IMG/VR virus record: IMGVR_UViG_3300035688_000028
Location: 1 to 37,607 of that record
Reading direction: 5' to 3' (one strand)
Source: a virus
Length of the DNA stretch: 37,607 nt
In this document: positions 29,906 through 36,186 of the stretch, piece by piece
Layout of the letters: each line of letters begins with the position of its first letter
How positions within the stretch are numbered: the first letter of the stretch is position 1
Position numbers and translations under genes: made by a program
Notes under the pieces: generated by a model
Seen by the model: the letters and a program-made list of their open reading frames with translations, nothing else
What the model was told of the DNA's origin: nothing
Databases searched by the model: none

Positions 29906-30311
29906 GTATCTCACTGACAGTCGACTGCCTCAGGTCCAGGATATTATCCTTATATGTCTGAATGATTCTGTCCGCATTGTATTCAACGTATAACCGATCT
30001 TCAAACCAATCCATAAGATGAGCATAATATCCCGCCACATGAGGTTTGAACCATTCCGAATGTTCAAGCATCCAGAACCGCTCCATGATAACTTTCGCTT
30101 GGATATGCAAATGACATTGTTGGCACAAGACGGCCAAATTCCACCAAGCGCAATTAGATGGGTCCATGTCCAAGTGATGAACGGTCAGAATATGACCAGG
30201 TTCATTTGCTTGACCGCACCTTTCGCATTTCCAACCCGTCTCTTCTTTGGCTTTTTGGGCAATAGTAGGCCAATTATCGGGATAGTGGCTACCTGGCTTG
30301 GATTTTCTCAC
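29898..30311 (-). CDS. HNH endonuclease, 137 aa
   Basis: The start at 30311 is a GTG preceded six bases away by AAGGAG; an earlier ATG at 30368 would overlap the upstream gene by 80 bases. HNH features: CERCGQ at about 30-35, LTVHHLDMDPSNCAWWNLAVLCQQCH at 43-68 with the His-His, Asn and the second CxxC. The C-terminal half is helical and aromatic. It may be a homing endonuclease or a DNA-processing nuclease of the replication block. It lies between two zinc-ribbon genes with overlapping ends. Confidence 0.8.
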   Translation of the reverse strand: MRKSKPGSHYPDNWPTIAQKAKEETGWKCERCGQANEPGHILTVHHLDMDPSNCAWWNLAVLCQQCHLHIQAKVIMERFWMLEHSEWFKPHVAGYYAHLMDWFEDRLYVEYNADRIIQTYKDNILDLRQSTVSEIHE

Positions 30312-30495
30312 TCGTTTCTCCTTTGCTGGCCGGCTCCAGCAGTCCGCCGCACACATTCCATTGGACATTGCGTCGGTCGGACATGCTTAGATATTCAAGC
30401 AGCTTCTCCTCACATCTTGGCACGCATCCATCCGACTTTTCAGTGTCTACGGTGACGATGCGCCCACAACGGGTACAACGAAAGAGGGTGGTCAT
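30289..30495 (-). CDS. Small zinc-ribbon protein, 68 aa
   Basis: The ATG at 30495 overlaps the preceding stop (ATGA). Residues 7-10 (CTRC) and further Cys at about 23, 27 and 49 give a possible zinc site (TLFRCTRCGRIVTVDTEKSDGCVPRCEEK). The family is not recognised. It belongs to a run of three short overlapping genes downstream of the replication initiator. Confidence 0.55.
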   Translation of the reverse strand: MTTLFRCTRCGRIVTVDTEKSDGCVPRCEEKLLEYLSMSDRRNVQWNVCGGLLEPASKGETSEKIQAR

Positions 30496-30674
30496 AGCTG
30501 CACCATCATCGCCTTGAAGTAGGCCATTCGCGCACGGCACATGCTACAATGGTCACGGTGCATTTCTCTTAATCTTTTTACTTGTATCTCAACTGCTTCC
30601 ATGTGCATACGAACTGCCTCATACCATTGAAGCATCAGGCGGTTATCCACCAGACACTGGGGCGGGGCAATCAT
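30492..30674 (-). CDS. Hypothetical small helical protein, 60 aa
   Basis: The start at 30674 overlaps the stop of the replication gene (ATGA). The protein is Met- and Arg-rich and helical (MLQWYEAVRMHMEAVEIQVKRLREMHRDHCSMCRARMAYFKAMM), with one CxxC near the C-terminus. A longer in-frame start at 30716 lies within the previous gene and is less likely. No family is recognised. Confidence 0.55.
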   Translation of the reverse strand: MIAPPQCLVDNRLMLQWYEAVRMHMEAVEIQVKRLREMHRDHCSMCRARMAYFKAMMVQL

Positions 30675-31570
30675 GCGTCCTCCCATGCAGCATAAGCACG
30701 AAGACAGGTATCGCATTCGCAGCCATCGGGATGCTTCTTCTTCCCGCCTGTCTTGCGTTTGGACATCACCGAAATAGCGGCATTAACAATGCTACCTAAT
30801 GTCGTGATGCTGTAGTCCCGATCCCGCAATTCCTGGACAGCTTGAGTAACATCAATGGGCTCCACACCTGCTTTCTGCATGGTTTCAAGCGCGGCAATCC
30901 ACCGGGGCGGTCCTCCTGTCAATTCGGGTATCTGTGTCGCATTGACAAACGCGGTCGAGAGCGGCGAGAGACAAGGTTCGTCTTGGATTTGAGTTTGTGG
31001 CGTTGGTGTTGTTGCGACTGCATCAACCTTAACCTCATCATTAACATCATCTTTAACATCGTCATTAACATCGCGGCAAGTAAGTACAGTGTCTTGTTGG
31101 CTATCTTCCTTGTTATCTTCCTTGCTATCCTGCTTTGATATTTTGTCGTTCTTGGAAGCAATAAAGCCGCCTTTTAACTTCCAATTTGTCTCTAAAAGTA
31201 TATTCCCCTTTGCATGGTATCTTGCCCGATCTATCCAACCTTCGGGAGCTGGGAAATCAGATGGTGCAGCCCATTGACTATCCTGATAGTTCCACCAATT
31301 AATGATTTGGATATAATGACAATCCCCCAATTGATATCTATAAATATTTTTGGCCTGATCCAAAACAGATAAATCGGCCTCGACTTCGGAAAGCGAAATA
31401 TCATCGTAAGACCAAATAATAGAACGGATATAGGCTGGCTTACCAGGCAATCTTCCTTGGTCATCAGCAACCTCTATCAGACCTTGCCATAAATCGCGTT
31501 GACGATAGGTCAGAGCTGCAAATGTTTCAGATTTCCTGATCTTGCTATCTATGATTCTGCGATGACCCAT
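30671..31570 (-). CDS. Replication initiator / replisome organiser-like protein, 299 aa
   Basis: The N-terminal 110 residues look like the winged-helix start of phage replisome organisers (RIIDSKIRKSETFAALTYRQRDLWQGLIEVADDQGRLPGKPAYIRSIIW, then EVEADLSVLDQAKNIYRYQLGDCHYIQIINWWNYQ). Residues 145-181 are low complexity, encoded by 12-bp tandem repeats (31029-31136). The C-terminal part (TMQKAGVEPIDVTQAVQELRDRDYSITTLGSIVNAAISVM) is a helical domain, and a Cys pair (CECDTC) ends the protein. Such proteins bind the phage origin and load the host helicase. The repeats inside the gene recall the origin inside lambda O. Confidence 0.7.
   Translation of the reverse strand: MGHRRIIDSKIRKSETFAALTYRQRDLWQGLIEVADDQGRLPGKPAYIRSIIWSYDDISLSEVEADLSVLDQAKNIYRYQLGDCHYIQIINWWNYQDSQWAAPSDFPAPEGWIDRARYHAKGNILLETNWKLKGGFIASKNDKISKQDSKEDNKEDSQQDTVLTCRDVNDDVKDDVNDEVKVDAVATTPTPQTQIQDEPCLSPLSTAFVNATQIPELTGGPPRWIAALETMQKAGVEPIDVTQAVQELRDRDYSITTLGSIVNAAISVMSKRKTGGKKKHPDGCECDTCLRAYAAWEDA
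31029..31076. repeat. Four tandem 12-bp iterons (candidate replication origin)
   Basis: Copies start at 31029, 31041, 31053 and 31065, each TTAAC[AC]TC plus four variable bases. They lie inside the replication initiator gene. A second 12-bp tandem set follows at 31101-31136 (CTATCTTCCTTG, TTATCTTCCTTG, CTATCCTGCTTT). Iterons inside an initiator gene are the lambda-O type of origin. Low-complexity coding sequence is the alternative explanation. Confidence 0.55.
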
Positions 31571-31574
31571 ATAT

Positions 31575-32135
31575 TTAATCGTCTGAATTTTCTTTATTAG
31601 TTCCTGTCAATTTATGAAGTACGCCCGCCGTATATTGGAGACGACGATTAAAGGTAGATAATCGGTAAGATTTTGCTGAGGCAATTTTTATGGCCTCTTC
31701 TATTTCCTCTGGTGATGCCCAGGAAAACCACTGCATTAATACGAAATCTGCCGGTACATTTTCATCATTAAAATAAATTGCCCATGTTTCCTGTAATACC
31801 CTAACATTTTTCTGAGTTAATCTATCTCTTTCAGATTTCGCAATCTGATAATGTCTCAATTCGGCTATTTCTTGCTGCATTTCCAGCCATTCAAGATCTG
31901 CATCAGGTCTGGGCGAGATATTTTGCAATTGCTTATCCGCCTTACCTTGATTGCAAACCTCGCAAGCCGTAATAAGATTTAAAGGATCGTTGTCGCCTCC
32001 ACTTGCAACAGGATTGATATGGTCTATAACTAATACAACTTCAGGAGGTTGTTTTCCACAATATTGACATGTGAAACTATCCCGTTTGAATATTTCAAAA
32101 CGAAGGCGCTTACCCAATGATTTTCTTTCCGTCAT
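31575..32135 (-). CDS. HNH endonuclease with C-terminal helical domain, 186 aa
   Basis: Residues 1-75 form a compact HNH nuclease: RFEIFKRDSFTCQYCGKQPPEVVLVIDHINPVASGGDNDPLNLITACEVCNQGK, with two CxxC pairs, the DH pair and the Asn. The remaining 110 residues are helical (EMQQEIAELRHYQIAKSERDRL ... ASPEEIEEAIKIASAK), similar to C-terminal parts seen in HNH proteins that sit beside phage replication genes. The start at 32135 has AAGGTGGTG upstream and overlaps the zinc-ribbon gene by 26 bases. A replication-linked nuclease is more likely than a mobile one because of its strand and dense packing. Confidence 0.8.
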   Translation of the reverse strand: MTERKSLGKRLRFEIFKRDSFTCQYCGKQPPEVVLVIDHINPVASGGDNDPLNLITACEVCNQGKADKQLQNISPRPDADLEWLEMQQEIAELRHYQIAKSERDRLTQKNVRVLQETWAIYFNDENVPADFVLMQWFSWASPEEIEEAIKIASAKSYRLSTFNRRLQYTAGVLHKLTGTNKENSDD

Positions 32136-32289
32136 ATTTCACCACCTTCTCCATTTTCACATCGAAATTAAATAATTTGCCGCACTCATAGCAGGTGCAG
32201 CGCAGGATATTGTCATCAATCTTGCCCTCACGAACGTTGACGCTGCCGCACTCGGGGCAGCGGATGGTGACGCGCTTGGGGGCGGTCAT
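32110..32289 (-). CDS. Small zinc-ribbon protein, 59 aa
   Basis: CPECGS at residues 11-16 and CYECGK at about 33-38 give a classic four-Cys zinc ribbon (RCPECGSVNVREGKIDDNILRCTCYECGKLFNF). The ATG at 32289 overlaps the C5 methylase stop (ATGA). Its first 17 bases are identical to the first 17 bases of the methylase gene (see 32932-32948). It is probably a nucleic-acid-binding accessory of the replication block. Confidence 0.7.
   Translation of the reverse strand: MTAPKRVTIRCPECGSVNVREGKIDDNILRCTCYECGKLFNFDVKMEKVVKYDGKKIIG
32273..32289 (-). repeat. 17-bp duplicated gene start (copy 1)
   Basis: ATGACCGCCCCCAAGCG starts both this zinc-ribbon gene and, at 32948-32932, the C5 methylase gene, so both proteins begin MTAPKR. 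The two proteins are otherwise unrelated. The identity suggests recombination through a shared start module. Confidence 0.75.
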
Positions 32290-32948
32290 ATCAATTGCCC
32301 CATAAGTTGTTTGCCTATCCATTCGGTATAAGCTGGAGGTATAGATTGGGTAAGTTCTTTCCGCGTCATCCAATCAATATCCATTGCACTTTGCCATTGT
32401 TTAGCCGTACCTTTTGATACATTCCTTTTTATTGTTCCCCAGGTTTTCCATCGGCCAGATCCGCCCGCAATAGAAAAATAACCTTCGCCTATTCGTTTTC
32501 CTTTATGGGCAGGATGACCTTGTGCCAAAACAAAAAAAGAAGTTTCAAAACAGCGATGACGAAATACATGCAATCCAAACATTAGCCCACACAGGATAAA
32601 TGATTTATTGAGTGGTGCTTGTACAACATTTTCAATAATATATGGTCTTCCGTTAATGATAAGTTGTTCTCGAGTGATCTTGATAAGATCGGGATATTGT
32701 TTGCCATTATTTCTGTGAATGATCGATGCAACACTATATGCCTGGCACGGTGGACTGGCGTGTATTACGTCAAACTCTCGCCCATGTTCTGCCAGGTATT
32801 CCAGAGCATCACCCTGAATGAACTCGAATGGATACCGCGGCATTGGTTTTATGTCCACGCCCGTTAACTCGAAACCGGCTCGATAGTATCCGACTGCACT
32901 TCCTCCAGCTCCACAGAATAAATCCAGAAGTCGCTTGGGGGCGGTCAT
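32286..32948 (-). CDS. C5-cytosine DNA methyltransferase, 220 aa
   Basis: Motif I DLFCGAGGSAVG lies at residues 9-20, motif IV ASPPCQAYS at 64-72 with catalytic Cys68, motif VI ENV at 106-108, the arginine motif RHRCFET further on, and a motif X-like end (SIPPAYTEWIGKQL). The enzyme transfers a methyl group from SAM to cytosine C5. At 220 aa it is much shorter than bacterial Dcm-type enzymes, with a minimal target-recognition region, as in many phage orphan methylases. It likely protects phage DNA from restriction. No cognate endonuclease is nearby. Confidence 0.85.
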   Translation of the reverse strand: MTAPKRLLDLFCGAGGSAVGYYRAGFELTGVDIKPMPRYPFEFIQGDALEYLAEHGREFDVIHASPPCQAYSVASIIHRNNGKQYPDLIKITREQLIINGRPYIIENVVQAPLNKSFILCGLMFGLHVFRHRCFETSFFVLAQGHPAHKGKRIGEGYFSIAGGSGRWKTWGTIKRNVSKGTAKQWQSAMDIDWMTRKELTQSIPPAYTEWIGKQLMGQLI

Positions 32949-33148
32949 GGGAATATGCCATCTTCAACAGCTTCACATATTCGATCCCAAATCGTATCCG
33001 ATGCAATCTCCCAAAATTCACGCCCCAGCATTCCGCTTAAGCCGGTCCGGATATCGGGATCGGGTACAATTTCGGCGTATCGAGCTCTGGGCATTACGAA
33101 GATATCTGATGGATAAGGATTTTTGGGCCACCAATCGGGTTTTTTCAC
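32945..33148 (-). CDS. Hypothetical phage protein, 67 aa
   Basis: The start is a GTG at 33148 with GAGG just upstream, lying two bases after the preceding stop; an ATG at 33193 would overlap that gene. The protein contains PDWWPKNPYPSDIFVMP and RTGLSGMLGREFWEIASDTIWDRICEAVEDG, a combination I associate with short proteins near phage methylases and replication genes. No function is known to me. Its stop overlaps the start of the C5 methylase. Confidence 0.6.
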   Translation of the reverse strand: MKKPDWWPKNPYPSDIFVMPRARYAEIVPDPDIRTGLSGMLGREFWEIASDTIWDRICEAVEDGIFP

Positions 33149-33150
33149 AA

Positions 33151-33396
33151 TTACCTCAGCCTCTCGATATCGTTTAGTGTTTCCTGTTTGCAAATATCAG
33201 CCAATTTCTCCCATTGTCGCTGCCGATCCCATTGATCTTGCAGATTAATTTCTTCCTGCAATGTGAGTTCGTGTTCATTTTCCCCCATCATTTGGCTGAT
33301 CTGACTCGAGCGCATGCAGGCGGCGATCGCCATAATAGCGCTGATAACGAGACCTACCAGAACGATTACAATGAAGCCTATCAAGATTGTTTGCAT
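33151..33396 (-). CDS. Small membrane protein with cytoplasmic coiled tail, 81 aa
   Basis: The start at 33396 follows AAAGGAGA. Residues 3-26 (TILIGFIVIVLVGLVISAIMAIAA) form one transmembrane segment. The rest is a charged helix (ELTLQEEINLQDQWDRQRQWEKLADICKQETLNDIERL). The family is not recognised. Small membrane proteins of this layout in phage early blocks may act in superinfection exclusion; that is inference. Confidence 0.65.
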   Translation of the reverse strand: MQTILIGFIVIVLVGLVISAIMAIAACMRSSQISQMMGENEHELTLQEEINLQDQWDRQRQWEKLADICKQETLNDIERLR

Positions 33397-33702
33397 AACG
33401 TTCTCCTTTATCGCCTGCCCACAGCGTCCCGTCAGGGTCGGGAGCGTTTTCCCATGTGCATGGGTTTCGACTACCTCCGCCATGAAATCAGGCTGCACAA
33501 ATTAAGACGCATCGCAGGCTTGTCCCTGTCAATTGGGCGTCCCCGAGTTGAACGGGGTAACTACTCTGGAATTGGTTAGCCTATAGCTCAAGTCCCTCGC
33601 AGGGTAGTGCGTACACATCCACGCCGCCCATGTCTCAAATTAGCTATTCCAGGATACCGAGGTCATTTTGTCTCCATTTCATTACTGTAAGGTTTTACCG
33701 TC
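33397..33702 (-). other. Gene-free stretch containing a tRNA-like element and hairpins
   Basis: No convincing gene is seen here. It contains the cloverleaf-like element at 33534-33630 and a TCCCG/CGGGA stem-loop with a seven-base loop near 33450-33466. Further features are a CCCATG/CATGGG dyad near 33450-33463 and, at the right edge, the first copy of the 26-bp direct repeat (33684-33709). The Shine-Dalgarno site of the membrane protein is at its left edge. Confidence 0.6.
33534..33630 (-). ncRNA. Cloverleaf-like, tRNA-like RNA element with a 39-nt anticodon-arm insert (97 nt)
   Basis: On the minus strand TGGGCG (33630 end) and CGCCCA (33534 end) form the closing stem. A D-arm-like hairpin GCGT-(8)-ACGC follows at once. 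A 5-bp stem ACTAC/GTAGT then stands in the anticodon-stem position, and a perfect T arm CCCCG-TTCAACT-CGGGG completes the cloverleaf. The anticodon loop is replaced by 39 bases. It could be an intron-bearing or decayed tRNA, or a tRNA mimic. Its ends match those of the element at 35436-35570. Confidence 0.5.
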
Positions 33703-33709
33703 TCAAACG
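33684..33709 (-). repeat. 26-bp direct repeat flanking the Gam-like gene (copy 1)
   Basis: ACTGTAAG, seven variable bases, then CGTCTCAAACG occurs here and at 34105-34130 with identical spacing. Read on the minus strand, the conserved blocks form a short hairpin (CGTTTGAGACG). Copy 1 covers the stop codon of the 33703-34083 gene; copy 2 lies just upstream of its start. The pair may be a remnant of the event that inserted this gene, or a pair of regulatory sites. Confidence 0.6.
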
Positions 33710-34083
33710 GTACGAAGACTTACGTATGGTATGCCTTCTTTTCGGAAGGACAATAATTCGGGGTGTGCAGTTGCATATCCATCAAGAGATTTTGTATCCC
33801 AGGATATGCGACCTTTATTCCAGATAGCATGAAGAAATGTAGCCTTGACGGATGATCCATATTCAATAATATCTTTCTTGACCTCAGTTTCGAGATTATT
33901 GATATTATTGTTGACCGCTTCTGTTTTGCCCGCAAATTCTGCGTCAATTTCAGCCAACTTCGCCTTGACTTCAGCATTAAAAATTTCATCTATCAAGGAT
34001 TGCTTTTGGAGCATAAGAACATCACGTCCCACATAATAATCAGCCAATTGGTTCAACTTCTGCTTGATTTCTATTTCGTTCAT
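33703..34083 (-). CDS. Gam/Gp157-like coiled-coil protein, 126 aa
   Basis: AAAGGA precedes the start. Residues 1-75 form a coiled coil (IKQKLNQLADYYVGRDVLMLQKQSLIDEIF ... EVKAKLAEIDAEFAGKTEAVNNNINNLETEVK). The C-terminus TFLHAIWNKGRISWDTKSLDGYATAHPELLSFRKEGIPYVSLR is a block I have seen in small phage proteins near recombination and replication genes. The overall layout is like host-nuclease inhibitor Gam or siphovirus Gp157. A protective or recombination role is inferred, not shown. Confidence 0.6.
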   Translation of the reverse strand: MNEIEIKQKLNQLADYYVGRDVLMLQKQSLIDEIFNAEVKAKLAEIDAEFAGKTEAVNNNINNLETEVKKDIIEYGSSVKATFLHAIWNKGRISWDTKSLDGYATAHPELLSFRKEGIPYVSLRTV

Positions 34084-34104
34084 CGCAAATCCTTTCTATA
34101 CTAA

Positions 34105-34130
34105 ACTGTAAGTTATTTTCGTCTCAAACG
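34105..34130 (-). repeat. 26-bp direct repeat flanking the Gam-like gene (copy 2)
   Basis: This is the second copy of the repeat described at 33684-33709, 22 bases upstream of the Gam-like start codon. On the minus strand it begins with TTGAGA, which could serve as a -35 box for the gene. Confidence 0.6.
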
Positions 34131-34159
34131 ACGTATATTTGATATGAGGGGGTCAATCA

Positions 34160-34393
34160 TCACGGTCTCGTTTTTGCCCCAAAGAATTCCATAATCCGGC
34201 GTATCTTAGAAAACTTCTCAAATATCCAGAAATAATGTTTCACTTTTTCGACATCATTCAACTGTTTTTCGATCAATTCTTTCGCCAATTTCTCACCATT
34301 TTGCGCCAATTCTGCCGTTGTGTCTCTAGCATCGGCGGCAGAGGTAGGCCATTCTCTATGTCTTGTTTTTCTTTCGTTCATTATCAAATTCAT
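34160..34393 (-). CDS. Hypothetical first gene of the minus-strand operon, up to 77 aa
   Basis: This basic, helical protein (ERKTRHREWPTSAADARDTTAELAQNGEKLAKELIEKQLNDVEKVKHYFWIFEKFSKIRRIMEFFG) has no recognised family. No Shine-Dalgarno site precedes the ATG at 34393, but a TATAAT box lies six bases upstream, so translation may be leaderless or may begin at the next ATG (34381). It is divergent from the integrase gene and heads the long minus-strand operon. Confidence 0.5.
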   Translation of the reverse strand: MNLIMNERKTRHREWPTSAADARDTTAELAQNGEKLAKELIEKQLNDVEKVKHYFWIFEKFSKIRRIMEFFGAKTRP

Positions 34394-34398
34394 ACAAA

Positions 34399-34427
34399 AT
34401 TATAAATTTACGTTACTTATGCTATGA
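34399..34427. promoter_or_regulatory. Divergent promoter region between the minus operon and integrase
   Basis: A minus-strand TATAAT lies at 34404-34399, ending only six bases from the first ATG. On the plus strand, TATGCTATGAT (with TATGAT as a possible extended -10 box) overlaps the proposed integrase start at 34424. No good -35 boxes are visible. If the plus box is used, the integrase must start at the ATG at 34466. Confidence 0.45.
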
Positions 34428-35422
34428 TAGAAAAGGTCAAGATACTTGTTAGAGCATTTTTACCCATGACATTAGATGACGCTATCGACACTTTTCTATC
34501 ATCCATTATTGGCATCCGTTCTCCGAACACAGTTTCATGGTATGCCAATGTGCTGAACTATCTGCACGAATATTTCGACGGCAATACTAATATCAAATCC
34601 ATCCGCCTCACCGATCTGGAGAAGTGGCGCGCCTCTTTATATAACCGCAAAGTGAAGTACATCGGGCGCACCACACATCCAGAGGTCGAGGAGCATCTAT
34701 CGCCGTTTACCATTTATGGCGTTGTAAAATCTGCTAAAACTTTCTTCAAATGGCTCCAGGTTCGCCAATATATACTCGAAAGTCCTGCCGCGAATCTTGA
34801 AATACCAAAAAAACCTGGACATACGCGGTTTGGCATAAATCCAGACGACATGGAAAAGATGATTGACACGGCCAAACCAAATATACGCAATCTTGCGCTT
34901 GTGCTTTTTGTAAAAGATACTGGTTGCCGCCGTCAAGGTGTAGCCAGCCTCAAATTGTCCGAACTTCAACTTAATCATCCCAACTCCAAATTGCGCTATC
35001 GCGTGCCCGTGTGCGAAAAGGGCAACAAAGTACGTATCGTATTCATGCGTAACCGCTCACTCCATGCCTTATTGATGTGGCTGGAGATCCGTCCACAGTT
35101 CGCCATCCCGGGTGAAGATGCTGTGTTCGTCTCCATCGGCGGGCATACCCCAGGGCGCAAACTCACTCCCATCGGCGTGACCGAGATATTTCGTGAGATC
35201 GCCCGTAAAGCAGGCGTTGAATCTGCCTTCAGCCCTCACGAATGGCGGCACAGTTTCAGCCGACGTCTGATCGCCGCTGGGGCTAACCTCGGCCAGGTCA
35301 GCCAGCTCTTGGGTCATTCCGACATCCGCACAACGATGGATTTCTATGGCTCGCTCACCGTGGACCAACTCCAGCAGGCTGTCGATATGCAACCGGAGGA
35401 GACGATTGATTTTGATTATTAA
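34424..35422 (+). CDS. int: Tyrosine recombinase / integrase, 332 aa (or 318 aa from 34466)
   Basis: The core-binding SAM-like domain covers residues about 15-125 (MTLDDAIDTFLSSIIGIRSPNTVSWYANVLNYL). The catalytic domain has the full set: Arg in TGCRRQGVASL (about 169), Lys region CEKGNKVRIVFM, HEWRH at 272-276 (His, Arg), LGHSD with His298, and Tyr308 in MDFYGSL. It mediates site-specific integration and excision. The start at 34424 lacks a ribosome site; ATG 34466 (MTLDD) is a good alternative. attP is expected close by, and the structured element at 35436-35570 just downstream is the best candidate. Confidence 0.93.
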   Translation: MIEKVKILVRAFLPMTLDDAIDTFLSSIIGIRSPNTVSWYANVLNYLHEYFDGNTNIKSIRLTDLEKWRASLYNRKVKYIGRTTHPEVEEHLSPFTIYGVVKSAKTFFKWLQVRQYILESPAANLEIPKKPGHTRFGINPDDMEKMIDTAKPNIRNLALVLFVKDTGCRRQGVASLKLSELQLNHPNSKLRYRVPVCEKGNKVRIVFMRNRSLHALLMWLEIRPQFAIPGEDAVFVSIGGHTPGRKLTPIGVTEIFREIARKAGVESAFSPHEWRHSFSRRLIAAGANLGQVSQLLGHSDIRTTMDFYGSLTVDQLQQAVDMQPEETIDFDY

Positions 35423-35435
35423 GGTTCTGATTTAT

Positions 35436-35570
35436 ATTGGGCGGGAGAGGATATGAACCTCTCTTGGAGTGTGGTTCCTTTCAGATCAGTATGAACATTT
35501 ACGGGTGATTAATATATTAATCAACCCAACCACAACCGTGCCTTCCGTGGCCAACATACTGCCGCCCAAT
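35436..35570 (-). ncRNA. Structured tRNA-like element with crossing inverted repeats (135 nt), possible attP
   Basis: The ends are 9-bp inverted repeats, ATTGGGCGG (35436-35444) and CCGCCCAAT (35562-35570). Next to the left end is a T-arm-like hairpin, which on the minus strand is GAGAGG-TTCATAT-CCTCTC (35463-35445), stacked directly on the end stem as in a tRNA. Inside, TGTGGTT (35470-35476) pairs with AACCACA (35528-35534), and CAGTATG (35487-35493) pairs with CATACTG (35555-35561). These two pairings cross, giving a pseudoknot. A perfect 18-bp palindrome lies at 35506-35523, flanked by GGG and CCC. It begins 14 bp after the integrase stop. A tRNA-3'-end-like block beside int is also typical of attP. 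Confidence 0.55.
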
Positions 35571-35579
35571 CTAAAAAAA

Positions 35580-35858
35580 CTATCGTGTTATCATTGATTG
35601 TTCTGATACGACCTGTTCCATTCGGGCTTCACCAGGTACTTGAATTAGCTCTTGTGGTAGTGGCCGAGTTGGTTGTAGTCCGAGCTTGCCCACATTTACA
35701 GAATGCTCCAAGTAATAATCTTCCGTTCTATCTGGATCGATTAAGTAATGCAGCAATTCTGTCGCCAAAGCATCGGGGCTTTGAAATATCAGGGTTTGAC
35801 ATCCTACCTTGACGATAAAACCATTCAAAACTGCGGTAATTTCAATATTTCTAATCAT
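35580..35858 (-). CDS. Hypothetical small phage protein, 92 aa
   Basis: The start at 35858 follows GAAGGAG. The N-terminus MIRNIEITAVLNGFIVKVGCQTLIFQSPDALATELLHYLIDP is a beta-beta-alpha unit (strand IEITAVLNGFIVKVGCQTLIF, then a helix) found in many small phage proteins. The C-terminal half is Pro/Glu-rich. No function is known to me. It lies alone on the minus strand between the integrase region and the tRNA-His unit; a run of seven T follows its stop codon on the coding strand. Confidence 0.65.
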   Translation of the reverse strand: MIRNIEITAVLNGFIVKVGCQTLIFQSPDALATELLHYLIDPDRTEDYYLEHSVNVGKLGLQPTRPLPQELIQVPGEARMEQVVSEQSMITR

Positions 35859-35930
35859 TATTTTTCTCCTTCTCAATATTATTGTCCGTCATAGAGTGGC
35901 TAAAGTAGACTTAAGACTGTGGATACAAGA

Positions 35931-35941
35931 TGTGGTAAACT
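35931..35941 (+). promoter_or_regulatory. Extended -10 promoter of the tRNA-His / antisense-RNA unit
   Basis: TGTGGTAAACT is the recurrent phage motif with -10 box TAAACT (35936-35941). The transcript would start near 35948, six bases before the tRNA, and run to the terminator at 36292-36323. Confidence 0.65.
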
Positions 35942-35953
35942 GCTATTAATCTT

Positions 35954-36027
35954 GGTGGTTGTAGCTCAACTGGTAGAGCAATGGTCTGTGGCACCATTGG
36001 TTGCGGGTTCGAGCCCCGTCAGCCACC
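35954..36027 (+). tRNA. tRNA-His (anticodon GUG)
   Basis: Full cloverleaf: acceptor GTGGTTG/CAGCCAC, U8-A9, D arm GCTC-AACTGGTA-GAGC, anticodon arm ATGGT-CTGTGGC-ACCAT with anticodon GTG, and T arm GCGGG-TTCGAGC-CCCGT. It has the tRNA-His identity pair: an extra G at -1 (35954) opposite C73 (36027). CA follows C73, so CCA is at least partly encoded. A phage-borne tRNA beside the integrase could also mark the host integration target. Confidence 0.93.
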
Positions 36028-36057
36028 CAGGGAATGTGAGATTATTAAGGTGCAAAA

Positions 36058-36186
36058 ATGAACGATAAAAGCTTTGATGAATTGCAGTACAACTTGTTGA
36101 AAAGCCTCGATACTAATATACGATTCATGCTTGTGCTGATGATAGTAATAATAATATTGCAAGGTGTAACGATTTTTATTAGGTAA
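36058..36186 (+). CDS. Small membrane peptide, 42 aa
   Basis: AAGGTG lies six bases before the ATG. Residues 1-20 are polar (MNDKSFDELQYNLLKSLDTN) and 22-41 form one membrane helix (FMLVLMIVIIILQGVTIFI). It is the only protein of the tRNA-His transcription unit. No family is recognised. Expressed from a unit likely active in the lysogen, it could act in superinfection exclusion; this is inference. Confidence 0.6.
   Translation: MNDKSFDELQYNLLKSLDTNIRFMLVLMIVIIILQGVTIFIR

Noticed and set aside
33534-33630. Ordinary tRNA gene
   Set aside because: The anticodon loop is 39 nt and no anticodon can be assigned; reported as tRNA-like instead.
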